Shown here: piece by piece, positions 8,601 through 16,812 of the stretch
Numbering within the stretch: position 1 is the first letter of the stretch
Layout of the letters: each line of letters begins with the position of its first letter
Assembly: GCA_947470805.1 (NCBI GenBank)
Contig: CANIVU010000091.1
Span: 1-36,259 of the forward strand
DNA length: 36,259 nt
DNA from: Acidobacteriota bacterium
Lineage (GTDB): Bacteria > Acidobacteriota > Terriglobia > Bryobacterales > Bryobacteraceae
Direction: 5' to 3'
Notes under the pieces: generated by a model
Told to the model about the DNA's origin: nothing
What the model saw: only the letters and a program-made list of their open reading frames with translations
Databases searched by the model: none
Made by a program: the position numbers and the translations under genes

Positions 8601-8754
8601 CGGACTGGTCGGCGTATGGCAGATCAACGTGAAGATTCCGACGACGGTGCCGCCGAATTCGGCGACTGATGTCGTGGTGACGCTTCGTAGCATTCCGTCG
8701 AACCAGCCGGAATCGGGCGGCGGCGTTATTCGCACGGTGATCGCGGTTAAGTAA
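5644..8754 (+). CDS. Secreted NHL-repeat protein with Solibacter-type C-terminal domain
   Basis: This 1036-aa protein starts with a signal peptide (MMRKQISILFAGLSMVVMG, then QIPVQF). At least ten NHL-type beta-propeller strands follow, of the form DxxNNRVL: ADTNNNRVLAW, VDSGNNRILRY, TDPGNSRVLRY, ADSGNNRVLIL and ADSGNGRILRF among them. They alternate with a second motif of the form LVIGQxxF. This probably builds one or two propellers. The C-terminal 200 residues (VLVDEIPAPIYFVSPGQINF to LYSGLAPGLVGVWQINVKIP) match the domain described as TIGR03437 in Solibacter. NHL propellers bind proteins, peptides or nucleic acids; the target is unknown here. The ATG at 5644 is chosen because it gives a clean signal peptide; a GTG 75 bases upstream is in frame. 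The stop lies seven bases from the convergent metalloprotease gene. Confidence 0.85.
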   Translation: MMRKQISILFAGLSMVVMGQIPVQFNVVPSRAVGQAKLQLVSTAPNLVEGRELNSAIGVAVDTTAAQPILYVADTNNNRVLAWRNARAASGSKSDFVIGQNDFFATGPLGPGTSSSVGLRNPTGLAVDRRGNLYVVDSGNNRILRYGRVTDNPAEIIQPNMVIGQTSFSANQANLGNSSPTTKSLAFLANNNLYTASLAFDGTGNLWVTDPGNSRVLRYPAASLSDSSPNGPEADLVIGQSNLTSVQTVDWGKAETRLSKSAILQPSGVAFDPNGRLLVTDGANRLLVYVPPFRNGMDAARLAGIVVNVQGQPARPPVNEYTLFNPEGVFSNSGGIFVVDSGVHRIVRYDPFEQWPAETELLPSPPAKAVFGQPDLLSFRGNRGATQPSESSFQTPTGVTVANNEVYLADSGNNRVLILPLTGPTLAPATRVQGQIGFNYRSINLVEGRELFLAASQTSLPGGAGNVLLGAAVVIDRGSNPPRLYISDTYNNRILGFADARLVKPGDFADIIIGQTSQFETKANSPTADVDQVTDQGLLQPAGLAVDANGNLYVADSGNGRILRFARPFEQSQKFGQRANLVIGQSGFNIKITDPTQRNMARPYGLAFSVEGHLLASDLNHNRVLLFRRAGTGDFSNGQAASVVFGQRDFLTATGGTDETRFNAPMHIATDTDDRLYVCDAGNRRVAIFDRVLSATNNASPAIVLTTFTSDSSGRQDRLGNVQGINVSPRTGEVWVTDALNNRVVRYPAFDRLISIPASNYLIQSYLPQAVSIDAFDNLLIAEGSNRVAFHYPGLASISAAHFLRRRISPGMVAAMYPLGIRFGEETVTAPGYPLPTDLGDLQVLVDEIPAPIYFVSPGQINFYVPMRLEPGTQSTFIVQRKSNNQILASGVLDIGTATPAFFTTTQNGQGQIAALNEDNTVNTNTNGVARGGVIQLFATGQGFVPNAPPDGTPPTGVVPTPSLPRVVIGSGFVADSDILYSGLAPGLVGVWQINVKIPTTVPPNSATDVVVTLRSIPSNQPESGGGVIRTVIAVK

Positions 8755-8761
8755 GTTCGAA

Positions 8762-11590
8762 CTACTGGGAGACAGCCAGTTTTGCTTCGTTGCTGGTGAT
8801 ACCGGCGGAGGAGAGCGAAACTGGCTGTTCGCCGTTTGGCACGGCGGAGTCGACGCGGATGTTGATCTGGAAGAGGCCGACAAAACCGGGGGCGCGTCCG
8901 CTGAATAGCACATCGGCAGGGCGGCCGCCGACCTGCGCGGTGACGGCGGACGAGCCGAGACCGGTGGCGTAGAGCTCGAAGATGCGCGAGCCGCGATCGA
9001 TGGCGGCGGCGCGGCCGGAGGCGGCGTCGAAGAAGATGCCGGGCTGGACGGAGAGAAGAGGCACGGCGGCGGTGGCGGCGCCGAGGGCGGTTTCGACCTG
9101 GACGCTGGCGGTGGCCGAGGTTTGGGTGAGGGCCGGGACGGCGAAGTTGATCTGGCGATCATCGGCGTAGAAGACCTGGGCGCGGGCGCCTTCGATGGTC
9201 ACAACAGGCGCGAAGAGGTTGGCCCCGAAGATGGTGGCGATGGAGCCGGGGACGATGCCGGGGCGGAAGGAGGCGGCGTTGAGGACGGAGGTTGTTGCGA
9301 AGGCTGGTCTGCTGAGGGCGAAGGCTTCGGCGAGGGGGCTGGCTGCCCCTTCGATTCGGAATTGGAGGGCGTTGAGGGGCTGATCGGTTGGCGTCCAGGT
9401 GAAGCTGGCTCGACCGTCGGGGCCGGTGAGGGCGTTGGCCGGGGAGACGGCGCCGCCGGAGGCGAGGATGCGGACGTTGGGGTAGGGCAGGTCGTTGGCG
9501 TCGGTTAGTTTGACGACGATGGGGTTGGCCAGGGGCACGCCGGGGGTAGCGGGCTGGCGGTTGCCGGAGAGGATTTTCAGTGAAAGGGAGGCGGGGGAGG
9601 CCGCGATGTTCAAGCGCGCCTCGCTGGTCATGTAGAACAGCGCGTTTTCGGGTTCCGCGCGGAAGATCTCGACGCCGGGCGCGAGGGTTTTATAGCTGGC
9701 GGACGCGGATCGGTTCCCAGGGGGAATGGTAATCAGCGAAGGACCGTCGACTAAACCGTTGACCGTCCGAATGTTGAAGTTGATGGGCGTTTTGGTTAGC
9801 TCCGCGACGGAGATCTCGATCACTGCGTTGGCCCCTGCGATGGCGCCTGAGGCGGGTTCGATGGAGAGGCGCACGTTGCGGCGGAGAGACACATCCATCG
9901 CGGCGCGGTTGGAGGTGTAGCGGGGGAAGGCGAGTTCGAGTTCGTCGCGGTAGCGTTCGAGGAGGGCAAGATTTTGCGGGGTGGCCGATTGGCCTTCGCT
10001 GACAATGAGCACCATGCCGAGACGGTAGCGACGTTGCTCGAGGGTGTGGTCGGGGATGCGGGGCCCATCGACGGCGATGACGTCGCTTACGTTGATGTCG
10101 CGGCGGTTGCCGTTGAAGCCGACGCCGACGCGGGGATCGGTGAGGGTGGTGGAGGCGTTTTCGACGAGGAAGGTTGGCGGGACTTCGGCGGCGGCGCGGA
10201 GGCCCATTAGATATTGGTCGAAGGGAGAGTAACCTTCGACGGTGGCGGTGGTGACGAAACGGGGGCTGGCGGTGGGGCCGTCGTCACGGATACGGTTGCC
10301 TTCGAGGAGGGAGGCTTCGGAGTTGAAGCGGAAGTTCCAGTGGGCAAGCTGGCGGCCGAGCATGGGGCGGGCGGCGGGGTTGTTGGGGTCGCGGATGGAG
10401 GAGAGGGCCAGGAAGAGATGGCCGATTTCGTGGGCGAAAACGGTTAATCCCGTGTCGCCGGTACCGAAGCGGAGGGGGTGGAGCGAATTGGGGTTGGCGG
10501 GGAAATTGCCGATGGGGCCCATGTTGAGAACGGCCTGGAGACGGTTGGGGGAGCCGTAGGAGCGGCCGTTATCGAGCAGGGTGTCGCCGATGCCGCGACG
10601 GTAGCCGCGGACTGTGGTTTCGAAGGCCAGGACGCCGGAGCCGGCGCTGACGTTAGTGGCGTTGAAGAAGGCCAGGTAGTCGTAGGCGTCGTCGTGGGTT
10701 TCGTAGAAGCGGCGGGCGGCGGAGATGAGATCGAGGGCCTGGGCGTCGCCGAAGCGCTCGGCGATCATGCTGTCGCCGGAGCCGGTGGGGGTGGCGAGGA
10801 AACTGGCGAGGAAGGGGCGGGCGGTGGTGTCACCGGGGGAGATGCCGACGATGCCTTCGGTGGGGAGGGCGGCGTCCCAGGCGAAGGTGATGGCGCCCGC
10901 GGGGGTGAGCCGGACTTGGAAGTTCAGGGGGCGGGTGGGGGTGTCGTATTCGGGGACGGCGAGCCAGGTGACGGTGAAGGCATCGGGGTTGGCGGTGACG
11001 ATGACGGCGGCGCGGCCGACGGTGGGGTCGAGGTCGGTGAAGAGCGGGGCGATGCGCGGGGGGCCGCCGGACATACGGCCGAGGGAGCGGGAGGCGGAAT
11101 CGGGGTCGCCGGCGGTGAAGGTGAGATTGCCGTCGGAGTTGACCCAGAGTTCGCGGTATTCGATGCCGTAGAAGGTGAAGGGGAAGGGAAGGGGGACGCG
11201 GCGGGTGTCGTCATCGCCGATGCCGGTGAGGGGTGTGCCGGAGCCGGCGGGGACTTGGTCGAAACCGCCGCCGGTGAGGGTATACGAATATTTGCCGTTG
11301 GCGGGGGTGAAGGTGATTTGGGTTTTGTCGAGGTTGAAGGGGTTGCGGCGGGCGGCGATGGAGTCGTCCGATTCGATGACGGCGATGTTACCGATGTCGG
11401 CGTCGCGGCGTTGCGAGGCGGCGCGGGGCGTTTTGTTGGCGGCGGCGAGGCGGCGTTGGAAACGCTGATGGAGATCGAGCGCTTCGTAGGCGTTACCGGG
11501 GTAGGTGCCGCAGAATTGCGGGGCCGATTTGGGGAACGCCAGCACGGCGGCGAAGGCGTAACATAGGCAACAAAGCGTCCGTAGATTCAT
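8762..11590 (-). CDS. Secreted putative zinc metalloprotease with Solibacter-type C-terminal domain
   Basis: The 942-aa protein has a signal peptide (MNLRTLCCLCYAFAAVLAF). A beta-rich region follows (about 85-260), including PFTFYGIEYRELWVNSDGNL, which resembles nidogen/NIDO-type sequence. The motif HEIGH at residues 387-391 (TVFAHEIGHLF) is the zinc-binding HExxH of metallopeptidases, with E388 the expected catalytic base; the third ligand was not identified. Ig-like segments follow. The C-terminus (VLNAASFRPGIVPGSIATIF, YADDRQINFAVP, LFSGRAPGFVGLFQINI) is the TIGR03437-type domain. The protein is probably surface-bound or released, with protein or peptide substrates. On the minus strand a TACAAT box ends five bases before the ATG, which could mean a leaderless transcript. 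Its plus strand is strongly G-rich although the gene is on the minus strand. Confidence 0.8.
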   Translation of the reverse strand: MNLRTLCCLCYAFAAVLAFPKSAPQFCGTYPGNAYEALDLHQRFQRRLAAANKTPRAASQRRDADIGNIAVIESDDSIAARRNPFNLDKTQITFTPANGKYSYTLTGGGFDQVPAGSGTPLTGIGDDDTRRVPLPFPFTFYGIEYRELWVNSDGNLTFTAGDPDSASRSLGRMSGGPPRIAPLFTDLDPTVGRAAVIVTANPDAFTVTWLAVPEYDTPTRPLNFQVRLTPAGAITFAWDAALPTEGIVGISPGDTTARPFLASFLATPTGSGDSMIAERFGDAQALDLISAARRFYETHDDAYDYLAFFNATNVSAGSGVLAFETTVRGYRRGIGDTLLDNGRSYGSPNRLQAVLNMGPIGNFPANPNSLHPLRFGTGDTGLTVFAHEIGHLFLALSSIRDPNNPAARPMLGRQLAHWNFRFNSEASLLEGNRIRDDGPTASPRFVTTATVEGYSPFDQYLMGLRAAAEVPPTFLVENASTTLTDPRVGVGFNGNRRDINVSDVIAVDGPRIPDHTLEQRRYRLGMVLIVSEGQSATPQNLALLERYRDELELAFPRYTSNRAAMDVSLRRNVRLSIEPASGAIAGANAVIEISVAELTKTPINFNIRTVNGLVDGPSLITIPPGNRSASASYKTLAPGVEIFRAEPENALFYMTSEARLNIAASPASLSLKILSGNRQPATPGVPLANPIVVKLTDANDLPYPNVRILASGGAVSPANALTGPDGRASFTWTPTDQPLNALQFRIEGAASPLAEAFALSRPAFATTSVLNAASFRPGIVPGSIATIFGANLFAPVVTIEGARAQVFYADDRQINFAVPALTQTSATASVQVETALGAATAAVPLLSVQPGIFFDAASGRAAAIDRGSRIFELYATGLGSSAVTAQVGGRPADVLFSGRAPGFVGLFQINIRVDSAVPNGEQPVSLSSAGITSNEAKLAVSQ

Positions 11591-11627
11591 CTCCCATTGT
11601 AAGATACGAACTAGGAGACTCCCCCGC

Positions 11628-12491
11628 TTGGCTTACTGCACACGCTGCGGCGCGAACATCGCCGACGACGCCCGATTCTGTCCGCACTGCGGACAACCGT
11701 ATGGAACGCCTGGAGTTGTGCCCCCGATGGCGGGTCCGGTGGCGACGCCTTTGGACTATACGATTCAGGGCGATAATTTACAGGTCGTCCGGATTAAACT
11801 GCAGCCTGGGCAGGAGTTGTACGCCGAGGCGGGGAAGATGCTGTACAAGACGCCGTCGGTGCAGTGGGAGACGCGGATGTCGGGCGGTTCCATCGGCGAG
11901 AAGCTGTGGGGGGCGTTGAAGCGGACGGTGATGGGCGAGAGCCTGTTCCTGACCTACTTCCGGGCGAATCAACCGGGGGAGGTGGGTTTTGCGGGGAACT
12001 ATCCGGGGCGGCTGCAGCCTTTCACGCTGGCCGCCGGGCAATCGATCCTGGTGCAGCGGGATAGTTTTGTGGCGGCGCAGAGCACGGTGCAGTTGAACAT
12101 CGCGCTGGTGAAGAAGCTGGGCGCGGGGTTCTTTGGCGGGGAAGGGTTTGTGCTGGAGCGGCTGACGGGGCCGGGGACGGTGTTCATTCACGGCGGCGGT
12201 GATTTCATCGACTTCACACTGGGGCCGGGGGAGATGCTGCAGGTGGACACGGGGTGCGTGGTGGCGTTTGAAGAGAGCGTCAACTACGACATTCAGTTCG
12301 TGGGCGGGATCAAGACGGCGATTTTCGGCGGGGAAGGGCTGTTTTTGGCGACTTTAACGGGGCCGGGGCGCGTCATAATACAGAGCTGCACGCTTTCGAA
12401 GTTGCGGCGTGAGTTGGCGCCGGCGCGGAGTGGCGGGGATGAGAAGTCGGGTTTGGGCGCCATCGGCGGAATTTTTGATAGCGAGGATTGA
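11628..12491 (+). CDS. AIM24-family (TIGR00266) protein with N-terminal zinc ribbon
   Basis: The N-terminus is a zinc ribbon with C4-x2-C7 and C18-x2-C21 (YCTRCGANIADDARFCPHCG). The body matches the AIM24/TIGR00266 family: LDYTIQGDNLQVVRIKLQPG, AEAGKMLYKTP, GGSIGEKLWGALKR and GPGTVFIHGGGDF. Members form a trimeric beta-fold related to tryptophan RNA-binding attenuator protein; the function of bacterial members is not established. The length is 287 aa. The TTG start is preceded by AGGAG ten bases upstream and yields the complete zinc ribbon. The divergent metalloprotease gene starts only 37 bp away, so the two share a very short promoter region. The next gene begins one base after the stop, implying coupling. 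Confidence 0.85.
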   Translation: MAYCTRCGANIADDARFCPHCGQPYGTPGVVPPMAGPVATPLDYTIQGDNLQVVRIKLQPGQELYAEAGKMLYKTPSVQWETRMSGGSIGEKLWGALKRTVMGESLFLTYFRANQPGEVGFAGNYPGRLQPFTLAAGQSILVQRDSFVAAQSTVQLNIALVKKLGAGFFGGEGFVLERLTGPGTVFIHGGGDFIDFTLGPGEMLQVDTGCVVAFEESVNYDIQFVGGIKTAIFGGEGLFLATLTGPGRVIIQSCTLSKLRRELAPARSGGDEKSGLGAIGGIFDSED

Positions 12492-12492
12492 T

Positions 12493-13344
12493 TTGCACCT
12501 GCAGGAACGGCTGGCTGGAATACATCGGGAGTTGGACACGCTGGCGGCGCAGGTGGCGCGGGAGCGGGAGGAGCGACTGCGCGGGTTGCAGTTGGCGGCG
12601 CGGTCGTTGCGGCAGGCCGAATCGACGGCGCAGTGGGTGCAGATATTGGCTGACGCGGCTGCTCCGTTGGCGGAGGGCGTGTTGTTCTTTCGGGTGGACG
12701 GAGCGGCGTTGCGGTGCGAGGCGGCGCGGGGGATGGAGTTGGTTTCGGGAGAGGTGGCGCTGGCTGATGCGCCGGCGTTGCGGCAGGCGGTGGAGACGAA
12801 AGAGACTGTGGTGACGCTGTTTGTGGCGTCGCAACTGTCGGCGGCGGTGGCGGGGGAGGGCTCGCGGCGGCGGGCGCAGCTGTTTCCTCTGGTGGGGAAG
12901 ACTCGGGTCTTGGGGGTTTTGCTGGCTATGGATGGGCCGGGGTTGGAAGTGTATGGGATGGAGGTGTTGCTGTCGTTGGGGGCGGCGGCGTTGGAGTTGC
13001 GGGAGACGAAGAGCGGCGCATTGATTGGGCCGGCGGCTCCGGTGGTGGCTGCGGTTCCGGCGGTTGCGGTCGCGGTGCCGGTGAGCGGGCGGGCGTTTGC
13101 GCGGACGACGGTGGCGCGGTGGATTTTGGAGAGCGGGGAGTTGGTGGCGGCGGGGCGGGCGGAGGGGGATTTGTATGGGGTGATGCGGGAGTTGGTGGAT
13201 GGGGCTCGGGAGGAGTTCGCGGCGCGGTATGGGGGTGGGGCGGACTACTTGCATTTGGAGATGGTGGAGCGGCTGGCGTTGGGGAAGGCGGGGTTGATGG
13301 GAGCGGGCTATCCGGGGCCTGTGGGGGGGCCGCGCGATGCGTAG
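12493..13344 (+). CDS. Coiled-coil and GAF-like domain protein of unknown function
   Basis: The first 50 residues (LHLQERLAGIHRELDTLAAQ, REREERLRGLQLAARSLRQA) form a charged coiled coil. Residues about 55-170 look like a degenerate GAF-type sensor domain (QWVQILADAAAPLAEGVLFF, FPLVGKTRVLGVLLAMDG). An Ala/Val/Pro-rich linker leads to a C-terminal helical region (FARTTVARWILESGELVAAG, ADYLHLEMVERLALGK). No catalytic motif is seen. The TTG start, one base after the AIM24 stop with GCGAGG upstream, is inferred; the frame is open further back, with an ATG at 12439 inside the previous gene. It is probably cytoplasmic and co-translated with the AIM24-like protein. Confidence 0.6.
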   Translation: MHLQERLAGIHRELDTLAAQVAREREERLRGLQLAARSLRQAESTAQWVQILADAAAPLAEGVLFFRVDGAALRCEAARGMELVSGEVALADAPALRQAVETKETVVTLFVASQLSAAVAGEGSRRRAQLFPLVGKTRVLGVLLAMDGPGLEVYGMEVLLSLGAAALELRETKSGALIGPAAPVVAAVPAVAVAVPVSGRAFARTTVARWILESGELVAAGRAEGDLYGVMRELVDGAREEFAARYGGGADYLHLEMVERLALGKAGLMGAGYPGPVGGPRDA

Positions 13345-13478
13345 CGGCGGATCGCTGGCGGAGGTGCGGATCGGTTTTGGTGGGCGATGGATGGTGCGGA
13401 GATTTGCGGTTGATGGTGGTGGGGCGTTGGGTGGTGTTCTTCGTGGGCGTTGCGGTTTGACTGGGGCGGAGGTGGCTG
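13345..13478. other. Short G-rich gap without a gene
   Basis: This 134-bp stretch has no supported gene, hairpin terminator or convincing promoter. Its end provides the GGAGG-type Shine-Dalgarno (about 13468-13472) of the transglycosylase gene. Confidence 0.4.
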
Positions 13479-15677
13479 GTGCGTAGACTCCTTCTATTCC
13501 CGATTGCCGTGGTGGGGTTGGCGGCTGCGCCGAGTTGTGAGTCCGAGGCGCGGGCGTGGCGCGGGTCGGCGAAACCGCCGGACCGGGCGGCGTTGGAGCA
13601 GTGCGCGGTGCGGTTGGCGGCTTCGCCGGCTGGGGCTGCGGCGCGGTTGACGATGGCCGTCGCGGCGATTGAGGCGCAGCGGTTCGCCGAGGCGCAGCCG
13701 ATTCTGCAGAAAGTTCGCGGGCCGTTGCTGCGTGGGATTGACGACTATTTGGCCTTCTTTCAAGCCTCCGTTCTGGCCGGGCAGGACCGGCATGCCGAGG
13801 CCGTCGCGACCCTGGAACCTGTCTGGCGGCAGCAGCCGGTTTCCGCAATCGTAGGCCGGGCCGCGCTGCTGGCCGCGAAATCCTACATGAACCTGGGCAA
13901 GCCGGAGATGGCGGCGGGGCTGCTGGAGAAATTCGATTCGCAGACGGCGCAGCCGCAGGGCGATTTTGCGGCGGCCGAGGCGTGGTTGGCGGCGGGGAAT
14001 CGGGCAAAGGCTGGCACCTATTTCGCGAGGGTGTATTTCCGTTATCCCGTTTCCGCGGAGGCGGCGCGCGTGGGGAGCGAATGGCGTGCCGCCGGTACTC
14101 CTGCCGATTACTGGCTGCGGGCCGAGCGGAGCGCGCCGGGGCAGGCGGCGGCGATCCGGGCGGAGTTGGCCGCGGCCGCGGTGAATTGGACCGCCGAGGA
14201 CCGGGAACTGGCGACTGTGAAGGGCTGGGAACTCGAGTACAAGGCTAAGCACTACGCCGATGTGCGGCGGGCGCTGGCGCCGATGACGCTGTCGTCGCCA
14301 ATGGCTGATGCCGAGCGCACCTTCTTCCTGTACCAGACGGCGCGGCGGATGGATCTGACCGCCGACCGGGCGGCGGCGTTTGAACGGCTGGCGAAGCACC
14401 ATACGGGCTCACCGCGGTATTTGGAGGCGCTACTTTCCGAAGGCTACCGGTATCTGAACGACAACGATTATGCGGCGTACGAGCCGATCTACCGGGCCTG
14501 CGCGACGCACTTTGAACGGGACGCGAAGGCGCCGTTTTGCCATTGGAAATTAGTCTGGAGTTCCTATCTGCGGCGGCGGAGCGATGCCGAAGCCCTGCTG
14601 CGGGAGCATTTGCAGAAGTTTCCCCATTCCGAGAAAGCCAATTCGGCGCTGTACTTTCTGGGCCGGCTGGCCGAGCGGCGCGGAGACGTGGGTGCGGCGC
14701 GCGTCTACTACGAAGCGGCGCAGACGCGGTTCACGAACACCTACTACTCCTTGATTGCGAGTGACCGATTGAACGACGCGCGGGTTCGGGCGGCGGCGGC
14801 TTCGGCCGATGCGCGGCTATGGGTGGACGGCGTGCGATGGCCGCAGCGGGCTCCGTTTACGGCGGCAGAGGCGGCGACGGCCAAGGCTCGGCGGGAGCGG
14901 GCGGCGTTGTTGGCGATGGCTGGATTGGACAATTACGCGGAGTTCGAACTGCGCATGGGTGCCCGCGAAGAGAAAGCCCCGATCGGGCTGGCGATGGACC
15001 TGGCTGAGCATATGACGAAGTTGGGCCAGGCCGATAAGGGGTTGCGCTACATCAAGGGCCTGTTGCCGGGTTACCTGTGGTTCCCGTGGGACGGGGCCGG
15101 GGAGCGGTTCTGGCGGTTGGCGTTCCCGATGCCGTACCAGGAAGACGTGGAGAAGTATGCGCGGGAGCACGATGTGGATCCGTATGTAGTGGCGGGGTTG
15201 ATCCGGCAGGAGTCGGAGTTTAACGCGCGGGTGGTGAGCCATGCGAACGCGTATGGGTTGACGCAGATCGTGCCGTCGACGGGGCGCGAGTTGAGCCGGC
15301 GCGTGGGGATGCGGGCGTTTACGACGGCGATGTTGTTTGACCCGGCGGTGAATCTGCGGCTGGGCACGTTTTATTTGAAGACGCTATTGAAGTCGTTCGG
15401 CGGGCGGTGGGAGGACGTGTTGGCGGCGTATAACGGCGGCGGTTCGCGGGTGACGAAGTGGCGGCGGTTTGGCGAGTTCAACGAGCAGGCGGAGTTTATC
15501 GAGACCATTCCGTTTGACGAGACGCGGGACTACGTGCAGAGCGTGTTGCGGAACGCCTCGGTGTACCGGCGACTGTACGAAGGGAAAGTGGCTTCGGTAC
15601 ACTCGACAAATGAGCCTCCCGCAAAGCCTCGCGCAGCCCCTCTCAAGAAGCCGCTTCCGAAGCGAAAGAACCGCTGA
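13479..15677 (+). CDS. Soluble lytic murein transglycosylase (SLT domain) with helical repeats
   Basis: The enzyme cleaves the glycan strand of peptidoglycan to 1,6-anhydromuramyl products in the periplasm. The 732-aa protein begins with a signal peptide (MRRLLLFPIAVVGLAAAPSC; the cysteine may be a lipobox, but the context is weak). Residues about 30-500 are alpha-helical TPR-like repeats, as in the Slt70 superhelix. The catalytic domain is at the C-terminus: LIRQESEFN with E578 the catalytic acid, AYGLTQIVPSTG, and LAAYNGGGSRV. The GTG start has GGAGG seven bases upstream. The last 23 residues, a Pro/Lys/Arg-rich tail, are encoded in a 68-bp overlap with the aminotransferase gene in another frame. 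Confidence 0.9.
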   Translation: MRRLLLFPIAVVGLAAAPSCESEARAWRGSAKPPDRAALEQCAVRLAASPAGAAARLTMAVAAIEAQRFAEAQPILQKVRGPLLRGIDDYLAFFQASVLAGQDRHAEAVATLEPVWRQQPVSAIVGRAALLAAKSYMNLGKPEMAAGLLEKFDSQTAQPQGDFAAAEAWLAAGNRAKAGTYFARVYFRYPVSAEAARVGSEWRAAGTPADYWLRAERSAPGQAAAIRAELAAAAVNWTAEDRELATVKGWELEYKAKHYADVRRALAPMTLSSPMADAERTFFLYQTARRMDLTADRAAAFERLAKHHTGSPRYLEALLSEGYRYLNDNDYAAYEPIYRACATHFERDAKAPFCHWKLVWSSYLRRRSDAEALLREHLQKFPHSEKANSALYFLGRLAERRGDVGAARVYYEAAQTRFTNTYYSLIASDRLNDARVRAAAASADARLWVDGVRWPQRAPFTAAEAATAKARRERAALLAMAGLDNYAEFELRMGAREEKAPIGLAMDLAEHMTKLGQADKGLRYIKGLLPGYLWFPWDGAGERFWRLAFPMPYQEDVEKYAREHDVDPYVVAGLIRQESEFNARVVSHANAYGLTQIVPSTGRELSRRVGMRAFTTAMLFDPAVNLRLGTFYLKTLLKSFGGRWEDVLAAYNGGGSRVTKWRRFGEFNEQAEFIETIPFDETRDYVQSVLRNASVYRRLYEGKVASVHSTNEPPAKPRAAPLKKPLPKRKNR

Positions 15678-16812
15678 TTTTACCGAATCCGTCATCCGCG
15701 AGATGACGAGGCTGGCGGTGGCGGCCGGGGCGGTGAACCTGGCGCAGGGGTTTCCGGACTTCGCGGCGCCTTCCTTCTTAAAGGAGGCCGCGGCGGAGGC
15801 GATTGCCGCTAATCACAATCAATATCCGATCACGTGGGGCATTCCGCCGCTGCGCGACGCGATCGCCTACAAATACCAGCAGACCTATGGGATTGAGCTG
15901 GACCCGGCGCGGGAGATTACCGTGGTGTGCGGGGCGACCGAGGGGATGGTTGCGACGCTATTGGCGACCGTGAACGCGGGCGATGAGGTGATCGTCTTCG
16001 AACCTTACTACGAGAACTATCATCCCGATTTGCAGCTTTGCGGCGGCGTGCGGCGCATTGTTACATTACAAGCGCCGGACTGGACCTTTGACAAAGAAGA
16101 GTTACGGCGCGCGTTTAATTCTAAAACGAAAGCGATTATCATTAACACGCCAAATAATCCGACCGGGCGGGTATTCAGCCGGGAGGAGTTAGAGTTTATC
16201 GCCGCGCTGTGCGTGGAGCACGATGCGTTGTGCATTACCGATGAGATTTACGAGCACATTGTTTATGACGGGGCCGTTCACGTGCCGGTGATGTCGCTGC
16301 CGGGGATGCGGGAGCGGGCGGTGATTGTGAACTCGATGAGCAAAACCTATTCGGTGACCGGGTGGCGCGTGGGTTGGGTGGCGGCGGCGCCGGACCTGAC
16401 CGATTCGATTCGGAAGGTGCACGATTTTCTGACCGTTGGCGCGGCGACGCCGCTGCAGTATGCTGGCGTGACGGCGTTGCGGCAGCCGGAATCGTTCTAT
16501 GGGCACCTGGCGGTGGAGTACGTGCAGCGGCGGGATCAGTTGATTCAAATTCTGACGGAAGCCGGGTTCCGGTGCTTCCGGCCGTCGGGCGCCTACTATG
16601 TGATGACCGATATCTCTGGCTTCGGATTTCCCGACGATGTGAAATTTGTGCGGCACATGATCGATAAAGTGGGCTTGGCGGCGGTGCCGGGGTCGAGTTT
16701 CTTTTCACGTCCGGAACTGGGGAAAAACTATGTTCGCTTCTGTTTTTGTAAGAAGCCGGAGACGTTGGAGGCGGCCGCGGCTAAGTTGCGTGCGGGGCAG
16801 CTTTATTATTGA
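15610..16812 (+). CDS. PLP-dependent aminotransferase, class I/II (methionine/kynurenine-type)
   Basis: This 400-aa fold-type I aminotransferase is cytoplasmic. It has the family N-terminus FTESVIREMTRLAVAAGAVN followed by LAQGFPDF, the substrate segment NHNQYPITWGIPPLRDAIA, PNNPTGRVFS, DEIYEHIVYDG and the cofactor lysine K245 in SMSKTYSVTGWRVGW. It most resembles the YbdL/kynurenine aminotransferase group; the amino donor cannot be fixed from sequence. I choose the ATG inside the end of the transglycosylase gene, since the next ATG (15703) would remove the conserved SERTADFTESVIREM helix. There is no Shine-Dalgarno, so translation is probably coupled to the upstream gene. Aromatic substrates are possible but there is no direct evidence. 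Confidence 0.88.
   Translation: MSLPQSLAQPLSRSRFRSERTADFTESVIREMTRLAVAAGAVNLAQGFPDFAAPSFLKEAAAEAIAANHNQYPITWGIPPLRDAIAYKYQQTYGIELDPAREITVVCGATEGMVATLLATVNAGDEVIVFEPYYENYHPDLQLCGGVRRIVTLQAPDWTFDKEELRRAFNSKTKAIIINTPNNPTGRVFSREELEFIAALCVEHDALCITDEIYEHIVYDGAVHVPVMSLPGMRERAVIVNSMSKTYSVTGWRVGWVAAAPDLTDSIRKVHDFLTVGAATPLQYAGVTALRQPESFYGHLAVEYVQRRDQLIQILTEAGFRCFRPSGAYYVMTDISGFGFPDDVKFVRHMIDKVGLAAVPGSSFFSRPELGKNYVRFCFCKKPETLEAAAAKLRAGQLYY

Noticed and set aside
10478-11566. A plus-strand Gly/Ala-rich frame of 362 codons opposite the metalloprotease
   Set aside because: The composition (Gly, Glu, Ala, Val) is that of a shadow frame. The minus-strand gene has a signal peptide, HEIGH and a known C-terminal domain.
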